Of a stretch of DNA of 32,913 bases, positions 15,735 to 22,963 are shown one piece after another. The stretch covers positions 1-32,913 of the forward strand of contig NZ_JACVQL010000082.1 in NCBI RefSeq assembly GCF_019733465.1. The letters run 5' to 3'. The notes below the pieces were generated by a model. The model searched no databases and had not been told where the DNA came from. It saw only the letters and a list, made by a program, of their open reading frames with translations. A program made the position numbers and the translations under genes. Each line of letters starts with the position of its first letter. Positions within the stretch are counted from its first letter, which is position 1. Source of the stretch: Actinotalea ferrariae. Its GTDB lineage: Bacteria; Actinomycetota; Actinomycetes; Actinomycetales; Cellulomonadaceae.

Positions 15735-15886
15735 GCGAGGGCCGCTGCCCCCACACCCCCAACTGACGACGTCCTCGCGTGGTCGCTGCGCGGCCCGGTG
15801 CCCCCTGGGCGCTGCGCGCCTGGCCGCGCCGCCGGGCACGGGGCTGGGGACACGTCGGTCTCACCTGGCCGGTAGCACCCCTGCCC

Positions 15887-15997
15887 CTCCAAGCAAGCCC
15901 ACCCCCACCGCAGCTCGCGTAGGTGGTCGGGGACGGTGCTCCGCACCAAGGAGCTCGAGCCGGGGGAGTGGGGCGGTGGGGGTGGGCTTGCTTGGAG
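15887..15997. repeat. perfect 25-bp inverted repeat with 61-nt folded loop
   Basis: The 25-bp arms at 15887-15911 and 15973-15997 (beginning CTCCAAGCAAGCCC) are exact reverse complements. The 61-nt interior has its own short hairpin, GGTGC-TCC-GCACC. It lies about 100 bp before the gene at 16096. A hairpin this strong could be a protein-recognition site for single-strand replication or transfer, or an RNA leader. The sequence alone does not decide. Confidence 0.7.
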
Positions 15998-16095
15998 CCT
16001 CTGCGACCGGGGTGCTGCCTCGCGCCTGCCGGTGAGGCCCGAAAGACATCGGGCGCTCACCGGCCAGACCACCAGGCACCGAAGGAGCCAAGACC

Positions 16096-17028
16096 ATGAC
16101 CACCAGCACCCGCCGCCCCGCCCGTACCGCTCGCGCCCCGTACCAGGTCGGGGACCACGTCTCGGCGCTCTACCTCGACCCCGCCCGGGGGACGTGCCTG
16201 GCCCGCGCGGCCCGCGTGGTCGCGGTGCGGCGCACCGACGAGCGGGCCGAGTACCCGTGGACGATCACCTACCGCATCAGCGACGACGTCGTGCGCGACG
16301 TGCGCGTGAACGCCGCCGGGGTCGACGCCAACCGCTACGTCGAGCCCTCGACGTCGGTCCTGACCCTCGAGGAGGCGCACACCCCGGCCGGGCAGGTCGC
16401 CACCGCGCTGGCCGAGTCCCTGCGCCGCGCCCGGGTCGCCGGTGCCCTAGCGACCACGACCGGCGGGAGCAACGTCGCGGTGGTCATCACCTGGCCGTCC
16501 GGCAACGACCGGATCGTGATCGGCGTCGACGTCGAGGACGGGTCGCCGGTGTTCTACGTCGCCGCGTACGAGGACCGTGAGCACGAAGCCCCCGGGCACG
16601 AGCACACCGCTCGCAGCATCCCCGCCGTGGTCACCGAGGTCGTGCGGCTGCTCGCGACCTACACCCAGAACGCGGCCGCCGAGCAGGACGGCCCGCCGTG
16701 GACCGCCCCGGACGGACTGACGCTCACCCTGCACCACACCGACGGCACCACCACCACGGCGCCGGTCGTGGCGCTGGTCGACCGGGACGACGTCGCCGGG
16801 ACCGTCCGCGTCCAGACGATGACCGCCGAGCCGGGGGAGGGGCTGGCCATCGTGCGGCGCACCTACCCGTTCTTCTTCGAGACCCGCACCACGGTCTACG
16901 CCGAGCCCGACACCCCCGAGCAGGTCGGGACCGGCCGGTGGAAGTTCAACGGGGCCACCGTCACCGGCCACGAGCCCGTCACCGGCATCGCCGGACCGAT
17001 CCGGCTGCACGACCGTGACGAGCGGTGA
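16096..17028 (+). CDS. hypothetical protein of the element backbone
   Basis: A 310-residue soluble protein not recognised as a family. The N-terminal third has a strand-rich segment (Y-Q-V-G-D-H-V-S-A-L-Y-L, then W-T-I-T-Y-R-I) that reads like a small beta-barrel. The middle (about 95-190) has helices and strands (V-A-V-V-I-T-W-P-S-G-N-D-R-I-V-I-G-V). The C-terminal part is again strand-rich. There are no transmembrane segments or signal peptide. ATG 16096 has GAAGGAG upstream. It sits between the 25-bp inverted repeat and a second double hairpin, so it is transcribed alone. A possible DNA- or transcript-associated function is not supported by any motif I can name. Confidence 0.65.
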   Translation: MTTSTRRPARTARAPYQVGDHVSALYLDPARGTCLARAARVVAVRRTDERAEYPWTITYRISDDVVRDVRVNAAGVDANRYVEPSTSVLTLEEAHTPAGQVATALAESLRRARVAGALATTTGGSNVAVVITWPSGNDRIVIGVDVEDGSPVFYVAAYEDREHEAPGHEHTARSIPAVVTEVVRLLATYTQNAAAEQDGPPWTAPDGLTLTLHHTDGTTTTAPVVALVDRDDVAGTVRVQTMTAEPGEGLAIVRRTYPFFFETRTTVYAEPDTPEQVGTGRWKFNGATVTGHEPVTGIAGPIRLHDRDER

Positions 17029-17046
17029 GGCAGCGACCGGGGTCGC

Positions 17047-17127
17047 GCCGGACCCTGCGGGGTCCGGCCGCCGGGTCCGGGGGGCCGGCGGGGCGCGTCG
17101 CGCCGGCATCGAGCCGGCGCGACGCGC
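17047..17127. terminator. double hairpin with ATCGA loop (second copy)
   Basis: GCCGGACCC-TGCG-GGGTCCGGC (17047-17068) is followed by a 15-bp perfect stem around loop ATCGA (17093-17107, 17113-17127). It lies between the convergent ends of the plus-strand gene ending at 17028 and the minus-strand gene ending at 17132, a good bidirectional terminator position. Confidence 0.7.
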
Positions 17128-17131
17128 GAGC

Positions 17132-17362
17132 TCAGCCGGGGATGTTGCGGGGATCGTTACCCGGCTCGACGGTGTCCTTGGCCCGGACCTTGCCGTCGCG
17201 GCCGTGGATGCTGACCTCACCGCCGCCGGCGTTGCCGACGATCTCCTTCGCCCGAGCGATCGCCTCGGCCTGGGTGTCGGTGTGAGCCGACGCGCGCTTG
17301 CCGGCACCGGTCACGTCCCAGCCGCCGCCGGGGTTGGGCACGACGTTCCTGTCAGCCGCCAT
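17132..17362 (-). CDS. DUF2188-like small protein
   Basis: A 76-residue protein with the DUF2188 pattern: N-V-V-P-N-P-G-G-G-W-D-V near the start, Q-A-E-A-I-A-R-A-K-E-I in the middle, then G-G-E-V-S-I-H-G-R-D-G-K-V-R strands. DUF2188 proteins are small, widespread and of unknown function. A longer in-frame reading upstream is unlikely. ATG 17362 has GAGGAGGG about 7 bases upstream. It is one of the few minus-strand genes in this block and ends 5 bp from the double hairpin. Confidence 0.75.
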   Translation of the reverse strand: MAADRNVVPNPGGGWDVTGAGKRASAHTDTQAEAIARAKEIVGNAGGGEVSIHGRDGKVRAKDTVEPGNDPRNIPG

Positions 17363-17557
17363 CAGTGGGCCCTCCTCGCGTTCGGGCGCGAGATCGGGGC
17401 ATCCCGCGCGCACGTGTCCAGCGTGGCAGAGCACACCGAGCTGGGCTCGGCGGCGGGGGACTGGCCGTCCCCCGCACCCCCGGCTGCGCCACGCGACGGA
17501 GCTCGCGGCGGCGGACGGTCCCTACGGGACCGGCTGCACAAGCACTCGTCTCTCTTT

Positions 17558-17780
17558 CCCCTCCTGGCTTTCCATCATCGCCGGCGCGGCCTACGCGCAA
17601 GCCCGGCCTACGGCCGGGCCGCCTCGGTCGACGAGCCCGACCTGCGTTCGCTGCGCTCACTGAGCCCGGCCGAGCTCGCCTTCCTCGCCGCCCTACGGGT
17701 TGACGCTCCACCCGCTCATGCCGGCGGTGATTCACAGCGCCAGGAGGGGGCGAAAAACGGTCGGCACCGCAGACCACCCA
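17558..17780 (+). repeat. structured non-coding repeat, copy B
   Basis: This is the second copy of the element at 13912-14128, ending 27 bp before the start of the DUF6573-like gene. The outer stem CCCCTCCTG (17558-17566) / CAGGAGGGG (17741-17749) and the ATCATCGCCGG / CCGGCGGTGAT pair are kept. The middle diverges (a CCCGGCC-TAC-GGCCGGG hairpin replaces the copy A stem). The 3' 60 bases are nearly identical to copy A. No gene was seen in the 445 bp from 17363 to 17807 apart from this element. Confidence 0.65.
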
Positions 17781-17807
17781 CCACCCTGCGCAGAAAGGGG
17801 ACCACCC

Positions 17808-18209
17808 GTGGACCTCACCGAGTTCTTCGGACCCGTCATCCACGCCTACACCCGCGCCCAGGCCATCGCCGACGGCGCCCTCATCGACGTCACCCCCACC
17901 GCCCGCGAAGCAGGGTTCGTCCACCCCGTCGCCCTGACCGCGGCCGCGTGGGCCGAGACCGTCGCCTGGACCCGTGAGAACGACGAGTACCAGGACGAGG
18001 CGGGGCGGCTGTGGGACGTCCTAACCATGGCCCGCGTCACCATCCGAGGCGCTGGCACCACCGACACCGACCGCGTCGAGTTCCGCGTGCTGCGCATCCC
18101 CAACACACCCCGGGCCACCCGCCCCCGGCTGACCAGCCTCGTGATCCACATCGGCCCCGGCGACGACGCCGAGCCCGTCCTGACCGTCATGACCTCCACC
18201 GAGGACTGA
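17808..18209 (+). CDS. DUF6573-like protein
   Basis: A protein of 133 residues with the start F-F-G-P-V-I-H-A-Y-T-R-A-Q-A-I-A-D-G, then I-D-V-T-P-T-A-R-E-A-G-F. This is the pattern I recall for DUF6573 proteins common on plasmids, phages and ICEs. Function is unknown. The C-terminal half is strand-rich (V-E-F-R-V-L-R-I, then L-T-S-L-V-I-H-I-G-P-G-D-D). GTG 17808 has AAAGGGGA about 6 bases upstream; an upstream extension would run into the repeat element. It is preceded by copy B of the non-coding repeat and followed by a hairpin. Confidence 0.75.
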   Translation: MDLTEFFGPVIHAYTRAQAIADGALIDVTPTAREAGFVHPVALTAAAWAETVAWTRENDEYQDEAGRLWDVLTMARVTIRGAGTTDTDRVEFRVLRIPNTPRATRPRLTSLVIHIGPGDDAEPVLTVMTSTED

Positions 18210-18223
18210 GCCCCACCCAGACC

Positions 18224-18264
18224 GCGGGGGGCCGGCGTGACCACTGACACCGCCGGCCCCCTGC
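18224..18264. terminator. 14-bp stem hairpin
   Basis: GCGGGGGGCCGGCG (18224-18237) pairs with CGCCGGCCCCCTGC (18251-18264), with one G-T wobble and a 13-nt loop, 14 bp after the stop at 18209. It resembles the second hairpin of the two double-hairpin elements. Confidence 0.55.
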
Positions 18265-18307
18265 GCTCCACCCCGCAGAACCGCACCGACCAGCGAGGAG
18301 CCCGGAG

Positions 18308-18862
18308 ATGACCACCGCCCGCCGCCTGCACCCACTGCCCGCACCGTGGGCCGAGCCGATCCTGACCCTGGTCCACCTCACCCGGACCGCGACCACCCCC
18401 ACCGGGGTCGACCCCGAACCCTGGGCCGCCGCCGAAGCCGGCCAGACGGTCCTGCGCACCGGGTACAAGGCCGCCCGCCGCACCGCCTCCGCCGGCCAGT
18501 ACGCCGCCCACGCCCTACGCCTGCACGCCGCCGCCGCGATCGCCCACGGCGAGGCCGCCAGCTGGGCCCACCAGCTCGTCCAGGAGAAGGCAGCCCTGAC
18601 CACCTGGGCGCCGGCGATCCGCGCTCGAGGTGCGCACCGGATCCTGACCGCCGCCGGACAGGACTTCGTCAGGACCGACGCCGAGCCCGCACTGCTCATC
18701 GCGGACTGGCTGCTCACCACCGCCGGCCCCGCCGTCGTGGAGAGCACCGGCCGGCTCGCCGCGTACGTGCTGGCCCACCCCGGCATCGACGTCGACCACC
18801 TGGTCGGCGCCTGGCACGCTACCCATGGGCATCGCCTGCAGCGGGGGAGGGGAGCGGCATGA
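18308..18862 (+). CDS. hypothetical helical protein
   Basis: A 184-residue protein that is Ala-rich and almost wholly helical, with no recognised family. Repeated features are A-A-R-R-T-A-S-A-G-Q-Y-A-A-H-A and A-P-A-I-R-A-R-G-A-H-R-I. There is no membrane helix, and the basic and acidic residues are balanced. ATG 18308 has GGAGCCCGGAG upstream. The stop overlaps the next ATG, so it leads a four-gene coupled series (18308-19969). Confidence 0.6.
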   Translation: MTTARRLHPLPAPWAEPILTLVHLTRTATTPTGVDPEPWAAAEAGQTVLRTGYKAARRTASAGQYAAHALRLHAAAAIAHGEAASWAHQLVQEKAALTTWAPAIRARGAHRILTAAGQDFVRTDAEPALLIADWLLTTAGPAVVESTGRLAAYVLAHPGIDVDHLVGAWHATHGHRLQRGRGAA

Positions 18863-18960
18863 GCGACTGGACCCGCTACCCGTGCCCGATCCATCGCGGC
18901 ACCGACGATCACTGCACCTACTGCGGCTGGTCGCGCGCAGCACACGGAGACACCCAGTGA
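18859..18960 (+). CDS. 33-residue zinc-knuckle-like micro-protein
   Basis: A tiny frame coupled on both sides (ATGA with the preceding gene, GTGA with the next). It contains C-P-I-H, then D-H-C-T-Y-C-G-W-S-R-A-A-H. Two Cys/His pairs about 9 residues apart could form a single zinc knuckle. The double coupling and the codon use argue it is translated. Function is unknown. Confidence 0.6.
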   Translation: MSDWTRYPCPIHRGTDDHCTYCGWSRAAHGDTQ

Positions 18961-19364
18961 GCGGCGACGAGGAGACCACCACCGACGAGCTGCTGCGCGA
19001 GCTCGTCTGGTCCCGCGCGAAGGCCCGCCGCACCCTGCGCTGGGTCCGACCCGACATGTTCGGCGCCTACGCCGCCGCGGTGGCCGTCGTCGACGACCAC
19101 GACCGCCGCCACCCCGACGCGCCCGCCGAGGGTCCCCGGCGGGTCCTGAGCATCGCCGCCCACGCCCAACGCCTGCGCCAAGACCTGGTCGACCACCCCG
19201 AACGGTTCACCGCAGCCGCCGGCATCAACGCCCGGGCATCCGGTGCACCCGACCCCCAGCTGCTCGCCCTCGCCGGCCAGGTCCTGGGCTGGCTGCCGCT
19301 CATCGTCACCCACGACGCGAATGACCAGGACGAGCACGTCGACGTCGAGCGCGGCCCGCTGTGA
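18957..19364 (+). CDS. hypothetical protein
   Basis: A 135-residue soluble protein of unknown family. It has an acidic N-terminus (E-E-T-T-T-D-E-L-L-R-E-L), two or three helices in the middle (A-Y-A-A-A-V-A-V-V-D-D-H-D) and a hydrophobic segment (V-L-G-W-L-P-L-I-V) near the end that is too short to be a membrane helix. The GTG start overlaps the stop of the micro-protein gene and the stop overlaps the next GTG, so its production is tied to that of its neighbours. Confidence 0.6.
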   Translation: MSGDEETTTDELLRELVWSRAKARRTLRWVRPDMFGAYAAAVAVVDDHDRRHPDAPAEGPRRVLSIAAHAQRLRQDLVDHPERFTAAAGINARASGAPDPQLLALAGQVLGWLPLIVTHDANDQDEHVDVERGPL

Positions 19365-19969
19365 ACCGCCAGCGCTCAGGCTCGCCCCCGGAGCGGCCGC
19401 CTGCGGTGGTCGGCACCATGACGCCGCGGCCGATCGACTGCCTGCGCATCGTGTGGTGGGCCCAGCTCGGCTACCTCCACGGCGCGCGGCGCGGTCGCCT
19501 AGCGGGGCGTCTTGCCTCGGGGTTCCTGGCCCTGATGTGGTGGCCGACACTGCCGCTGCTCGTGATCGCCCAGGCCCTGCTCCTTGCCCGACCGCGGGCC
19601 CGGTACTACATGAGCCCACAGCGCGACGCCGTCATTGCCGTCGTGGCGAGTTCCGACGCGTGGGAGATCGGCGAGCACCTCTCCGCCCACCCAGGCCACG
19701 GGCGCGGCCGCGCGCTGCGTGAGCTCATGACCGCTCCCGTGCTCGCCGCCGCCGACACCACCGGGATCGACGTGCGCGCGAACGCCGCCACCGCCGAGCT
19801 GGCCCGGCGGTACATCACCGACATCCCGGGACTCGTCGACGTCGGGCGCGCGTTCCCCCGCGGACGGCGACTCCTGCGTGGCGCGCGGCCTGATCCTGCC
19901 GCCCCCGGCGACCGGCCGCTGAGCCGGCCTGAGGACGCTGGCGGGGGGATACCGACTGCATCGACCTGA
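19361..19969 (+). CDS. membrane-associated protein with GNAT-like C-terminus
   Basis: A 202-residue protein. A hydrophobic segment (about 48-76, L-A-L-M-W-W-P-T-L-P-L-L-V-I-A) suggests one membrane hairpin or helix. The following domain reads E-I-G-E-H-L-S-A-H-P-G-H-G-R-G-R-A-L-R, resembling the acetyl-CoA-binding G-x-G-x-G loop of GNAT enzymes, then I-D-V-R-A-N-A-A-T-A and D-I-P-G-L-V-D-V-G. An acetyltransferase-like fold is plausible but not secure. It is the last of the coupled series and starts at GTG 19361 overlapping the previous stop. Confidence 0.6.
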   Translation: MNRQRSGSPPERPPAVVGTMTPRPIDCLRIVWWAQLGYLHGARRGRLAGRLASGFLALMWWPTLPLLVIAQALLLARPRARYYMSPQRDAVIAVVASSDAWEIGEHLSAHPGHGRGRALRELMTAPVLAAADTTGIDVRANAATAELARRYITDIPGLVDVGRAFPRGRRLLRGARPDPAAPGDRPLSRPEDAGGGIPTAST

Positions 19970-20059
19970 GCGGAGGTCTGCTTTAGCGCTCGATGCCCGA
20001 TTCACCCGAGTAGCCCAACAGGCTGGGCGGCCCGTCGCGCGCCGAGGGTGGGGGCCCAC

Positions 20060-20191
20060 CTACAGGAAGCGATCGACGCTCAGCGCGACGTACCAGAGCG
20101 CCCGCGCCCACGCGAGGAACGGGGTTGACGGTGCGCTCGAGCGCGAGCAGCCCTCGGCGCGGTGCTTCGGGCGGCGGGAGCGGGTGGTCAT
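20060..20191 (-). CDS. 43-residue basic small protein
   Basis: A short frame starting at ATG 20191 with a perfect AGGAGG sequence 5 bases upstream, ending at TAG 20060. The product is Arg/Ser-rich at its N-terminus (T-T-R-S-R-R-P-K-H-R-A-E-G-C) with a hydrophobic, Trp-containing C-terminus (F-L-A-W-A-R-A-L-W-Y-V-A-L). It could be a membrane-associated or DNA-binding peptide. The strong ribosome-binding site is the main support. No larger gene covers this stretch. Confidence 0.55.
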   Translation of the reverse strand: MTTRSRRPKHRAEGCSRSSAPSTPFLAWARALWYVALSVDRFL

Positions 20192-20453
20192 GGTGTCCTC
20201 CTGGACGTCGGGGCTAACGGGTACGGGTCAGATGTGCGGCAGGTCCCAGGACGTGCACCAGGAGTCATCGACCTTCACGAGGGCGAACGGATCGCGGACG
20301 CCCACGAGGGCTCGATGGGGGACGGGGAGCCCCCTGGGTATCGAAGGAGTGGGCCGCGCCTGGGCGACGTGCTCACGCCGGACGCGACCAGCTGCTCGAG
20401 GGGGCACGCTCGGGGGCCTGGACAGGCTGCATCCCGAGGCGCAGGGCGAGACG

Positions 20454-20776
20454 ATGTCGGGGGAGGCCGTGGACTGGACCCGCAACACGATCCACAGCAC
20501 CGAGCTGCTGCTCGAGCTCCTTGGCATCGCGAAGCGCGAGGGCATGCGGTGCCCACCGCCCGAGTTGGTCAGGACGCCGCTGTGCTGCACCTCGAGACCG
20601 AGGGTGAGGCCCGGCAGCTCGCCGCCGCGGTCACCGCGTCGCGCGGCTACGCCCGTACGACGAGCGAGCCGTACCGGTTCGGCATCCGCCTGGACGACGT
20701 CACGGCGCCGGGCGACGTGCACACGGTGCGGCTCGAGGTGCGCGGGCTCGACCGGACGAAGGCGGCTCAGCCGTGA
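20454..20776 (+). pseudogene. small gene with an apparent -1 frameshift
   Basis: ATG 20454 opens a protein-like frame (D-W-T-R-N-T-I-H-S-T-E-L-L-L-E-L-L-G-I-A-K-R). It loses its protein character near 20550-20580, where the -1 frame takes over with L-H-L-E-T-E-G-E-A-R-Q-L-A-A-A-V and I-R-L-D-D-V-T-A-P-G-D-V and ends at TGA 20774-20776. Joined, it would be about 107 residues. Alternatively the second part is its own gene from a GTG near 20549. One missing base (sequencing or mutation) explains the pattern. The stop overlaps the next GTG. Function is unknown. Confidence 0.5.
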
Positions 20777-21116
20777 CGGTCGACGACGTCGCGCTCGAGG
20801 TCCGCTGCGCGAAGAACTGCGAGCGGTGCAACCGGCAAGCCACCGCCCGCGCCGGCGGCCGCAAGGGCTGGGGCCTGCCCGAAGGCATGACTGACGCCGA
20901 GATCAGCGTCGCGCTGAAGCTCGGGCACGAACGCGGCATCGCCGGCATCACCCAGACCGAGCTCGTGCTGCTCGACCAGCTGCGGACGCTCACCGAGGCC
21001 CGGATGCGCGACGTCGTGGACGAGCTGCGCGCGCAGGACGCTCGTGGGCGGATGTCGGCCGGCTGCTCGGGGTGACGAAGCAGGCCGCGCACCTGCGCTA
21101 CGGCAAGAAGGCTTGA
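20773..21116 (+). pseudogene. HTH-containing small protein with C-terminal frameshift
   Basis: GTG 20773 (GTGA overlap) gives a protein with C-A-K-N-C-E-R-C (about 12-19). It then has D-A-E-I-S-V-A-L-K-L-G-H-E-R-G-I and a helical region ending in D-E-L-R-A-Q-D-A-R, and stops at 21075 in this frame. The -1 frame after about 21047 continues W-A-D-V-G-R-L-L-G-V-T-K-Q-A-A-H-L-R-Y-G-K-K-A to TGA 21114-21116, the classic L-G-V-S-K-Q-A-A-H-x-R-Y-G HTH ending of small actinobacterial DNA-binding proteins. So the intact gene would be about 114 residues and one base is missing near the GGG at 21048-21050. Confidence 0.65.
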
Positions 21117-21238
21117 CGTCCACGGCGCTCACGTTCCCTGCGCCCTCCACTACGCCCTTGGGCGCTCGGCGCGACGTTGCGCGTCGTCAGAGACACGTCG
21201 GTCCAACATCGCGCCGTTCGGCCCGGGAGGCGGGCCTG

Positions 21239-22963
21239 GTGAGCGACACTGCGACGGTGAGCACTGCCGAGCACGTCGACACGGACGCCCTGAGGAAGGC
21301 GAGGGGGGCGTTCTTCACCCCGCCGGAGGTCGCCGCCTACGTGGCCCGCTGGGCTGTGCGGAGCGCAGCAGACCGCGTGCTCGAACCGTCGTGTGGTGAG
21401 GCCGCGTTCCTGCTTGCCGCGCACGAGCGCGTCCAGACACTTCCGGGGTCGGGGCCCGCACGGCTTGATGGCGTCGAGCTGCACGCGGCATCGGCACGCG
21501 CCGCGCGCGCTGTGCTCCGTGCCGCGGGCTCGTCGCCGCGCGTTCGCGTGAGCGACTTCTTCGCCGTGGAGCCGGACCCCTCGTACGACGCTGTGATCGG
21601 AAATCCCCCGTACGTGCGCTACCAGGACTTCGCTGGCGCAGACCGGGCGGCATCACGACGCGCGGCCCTGCGCGCGGGCGTCGCCCTGACGGGCCTGGCC
21701 TCGTCGTGGGCGGCGTTCACCGTGCACTCCGCGCTGTTCCTCAAGCCCGGTGGCCGGCTCGGCCTCGTTCTGCCGGCCGAGCTGCTGTCGGTGAACTACG
21801 CCGCCCAGGTCCGCGAGTTCCTGATGCGACGCTTCGCCCGTGTCCGGCTCGTCCTGTTCACCGAGCGGGTGTTCCCCGGCGTACTTGAGGACGTCGTGCT
21901 CCTGCTCGCAGAGGGCATCGGAGGAACCGATCACTGCGAACTGCTCCAGGTTCAGGACGCTGACGCGCTGGCCGAGCTCGACCCCGAGACCGCCGCCGTC
22001 TGGACGCCTGCCTCGACGAGCGGGAAGTGGACCTCAGCCCTCCTGCCGGCCGCCAGCGCCGCGGCGTACGCGGCCGCCACCACCGGCGCGAGCTTCACGA
22101 CCCTGCACAGCTGGGGTGAGACGACGCTGGGGATGGTGACCGGCGCGAACAAGTTCTTCACCCTGTCGCCCGCCCAGGCTGCGGCACTCGGCCTGGCCGA
22201 CGCCGAACTGCTCCCCTTGAGTCCGCCCGGCAGCCGGCACCTACGCGGCCTGTCGTTCACCGCGCACATGCGCGCCGAACTCGGCCGCGAGGGAGCCGCC
22301 ACCCTGCTGTTCCGACCGGCCGGAGAGCCGAGCGCCGCAGCCCGCGCCTACATCCAGCGAGGCGAGCAGCAGGGCGTCGACACCGCCTACAAGTGCCGTG
22401 TGCGCACCCCGTGGTGGCGCGTGCCGCTGGTCGCACCTGCCGACCTGCTGCTGACGTACATGAACGCCGACACCCCGCGCCTGACGACGAACACCGCCGG
22501 CGCGCGGCACCTGAACAGCGTGCACGGGGTCTACCTGACCGACGAGCACCGCGAGCTCGGGCGTGAGCTGCTGCCGCTCGCGTCCCTGAACTCCGTCACG
22601 CTCGTCGGCGCGGAGATCGTCGGCCGCGCGTATGGCGGCGGGATGCTCAAGCTCGAGCCCCGCGAGGCTGACGACCTGCCCGTGCCGTCTCCGGCGGGTG
22701 TGCTGGCCTGCGCCGATGCGCTGCGGGCTGTGCGCCCCCGCGTCCGCGACCACCTGCGCGCGGGCCGGCTCTTGGACGCTGTGCGGCTTGTGGACCAGGT
22801 GGTCCTCCACGACGGCTCGGCCCTCGACGCAGCCGGAGTCAGCGACCTGGAACAGGCGTACGCCATGCTCGCCGCCCGCCGGCGAGCACGCGGCACGAGC
22901 GCCAAGGACCGCGTCTCACCGCACGCGATGGTGCTGGCCCGCCGCGACCTGGACCAGTCGTGA
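21239..22963 (+). CDS. N6-adenine DNA methyltransferase of a type II restriction-modification pair
   Basis: A 574-residue enzyme with G-A-F-F-T-P-P-E-V-A (23-32) and the SAM-binding motif I V-L-E-P-S-C-G-E-A-A-F-L (47-58). It also has the catalytic motif IV N-P-P-Y (122-125), typical of amino-methyltransferases making N6-methyladenine, and a C-terminal target-recognition region (about 330-540). This order (F-x-x-G-like motif, NPPY, TRD) fits gamma-class MTases of Eco57I/PstI-like systems. GTG 21239 follows GGGAGG by 8 bases. An in-frame upstream extension (to 21044) has no support and overlaps the HTH gene. The stop overlaps the putative endonuclease gene by 4 bases. It protects host DNA from the partner enzyme. 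Confidence 0.9.
   Translation: MSDTATVSTAEHVDTDALRKARGAFFTPPEVAAYVARWAVRSAADRVLEPSCGEAAFLLAAHERVQTLPGSGPARLDGVELHAASARAARAVLRAAGSSPRVRVSDFFAVEPDPSYDAVIGNPPYVRYQDFAGADRAASRRAALRAGVALTGLASSWAAFTVHSALFLKPGGRLGLVLPAELLSVNYAAQVREFLMRRFARVRLVLFTERVFPGVLEDVVLLLAEGIGGTDHCELLQVQDADALAELDPETAAVWTPASTSGKWTSALLPAASAAAYAAATTGASFTTLHSWGETTLGMVTGANKFFTLSPAQAAALGLADAELLPLSPPGSRHLRGLSFTAHMRAELGREGAATLLFRPAGEPSAAARAYIQRGEQQGVDTAYKCRVRTPWWRVPLVAPADLLLTYMNADTPRLTTNTAGARHLNSVHGVYLTDEHRELGRELLPLASLNSVTLVGAEIVGRAYGGGMLKLEPREADDLPVPSPAGVLACADALRAVRPRVRDHLRAGRLLDAVRLVDQVVLHDGSALDAAGVSDLEQAYAMLAARRRARGTSAKDRVSPHAMVLARRDLDQS

Noticed and set aside
20228-20722. Minus-strand frame ending in D-P-F-A-L-V-K-V-D-D-S-W
   Set aside because: Only the last ~25 codons look protein-like and no start with a ribosome-binding site was found. 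Possibly a remnant.
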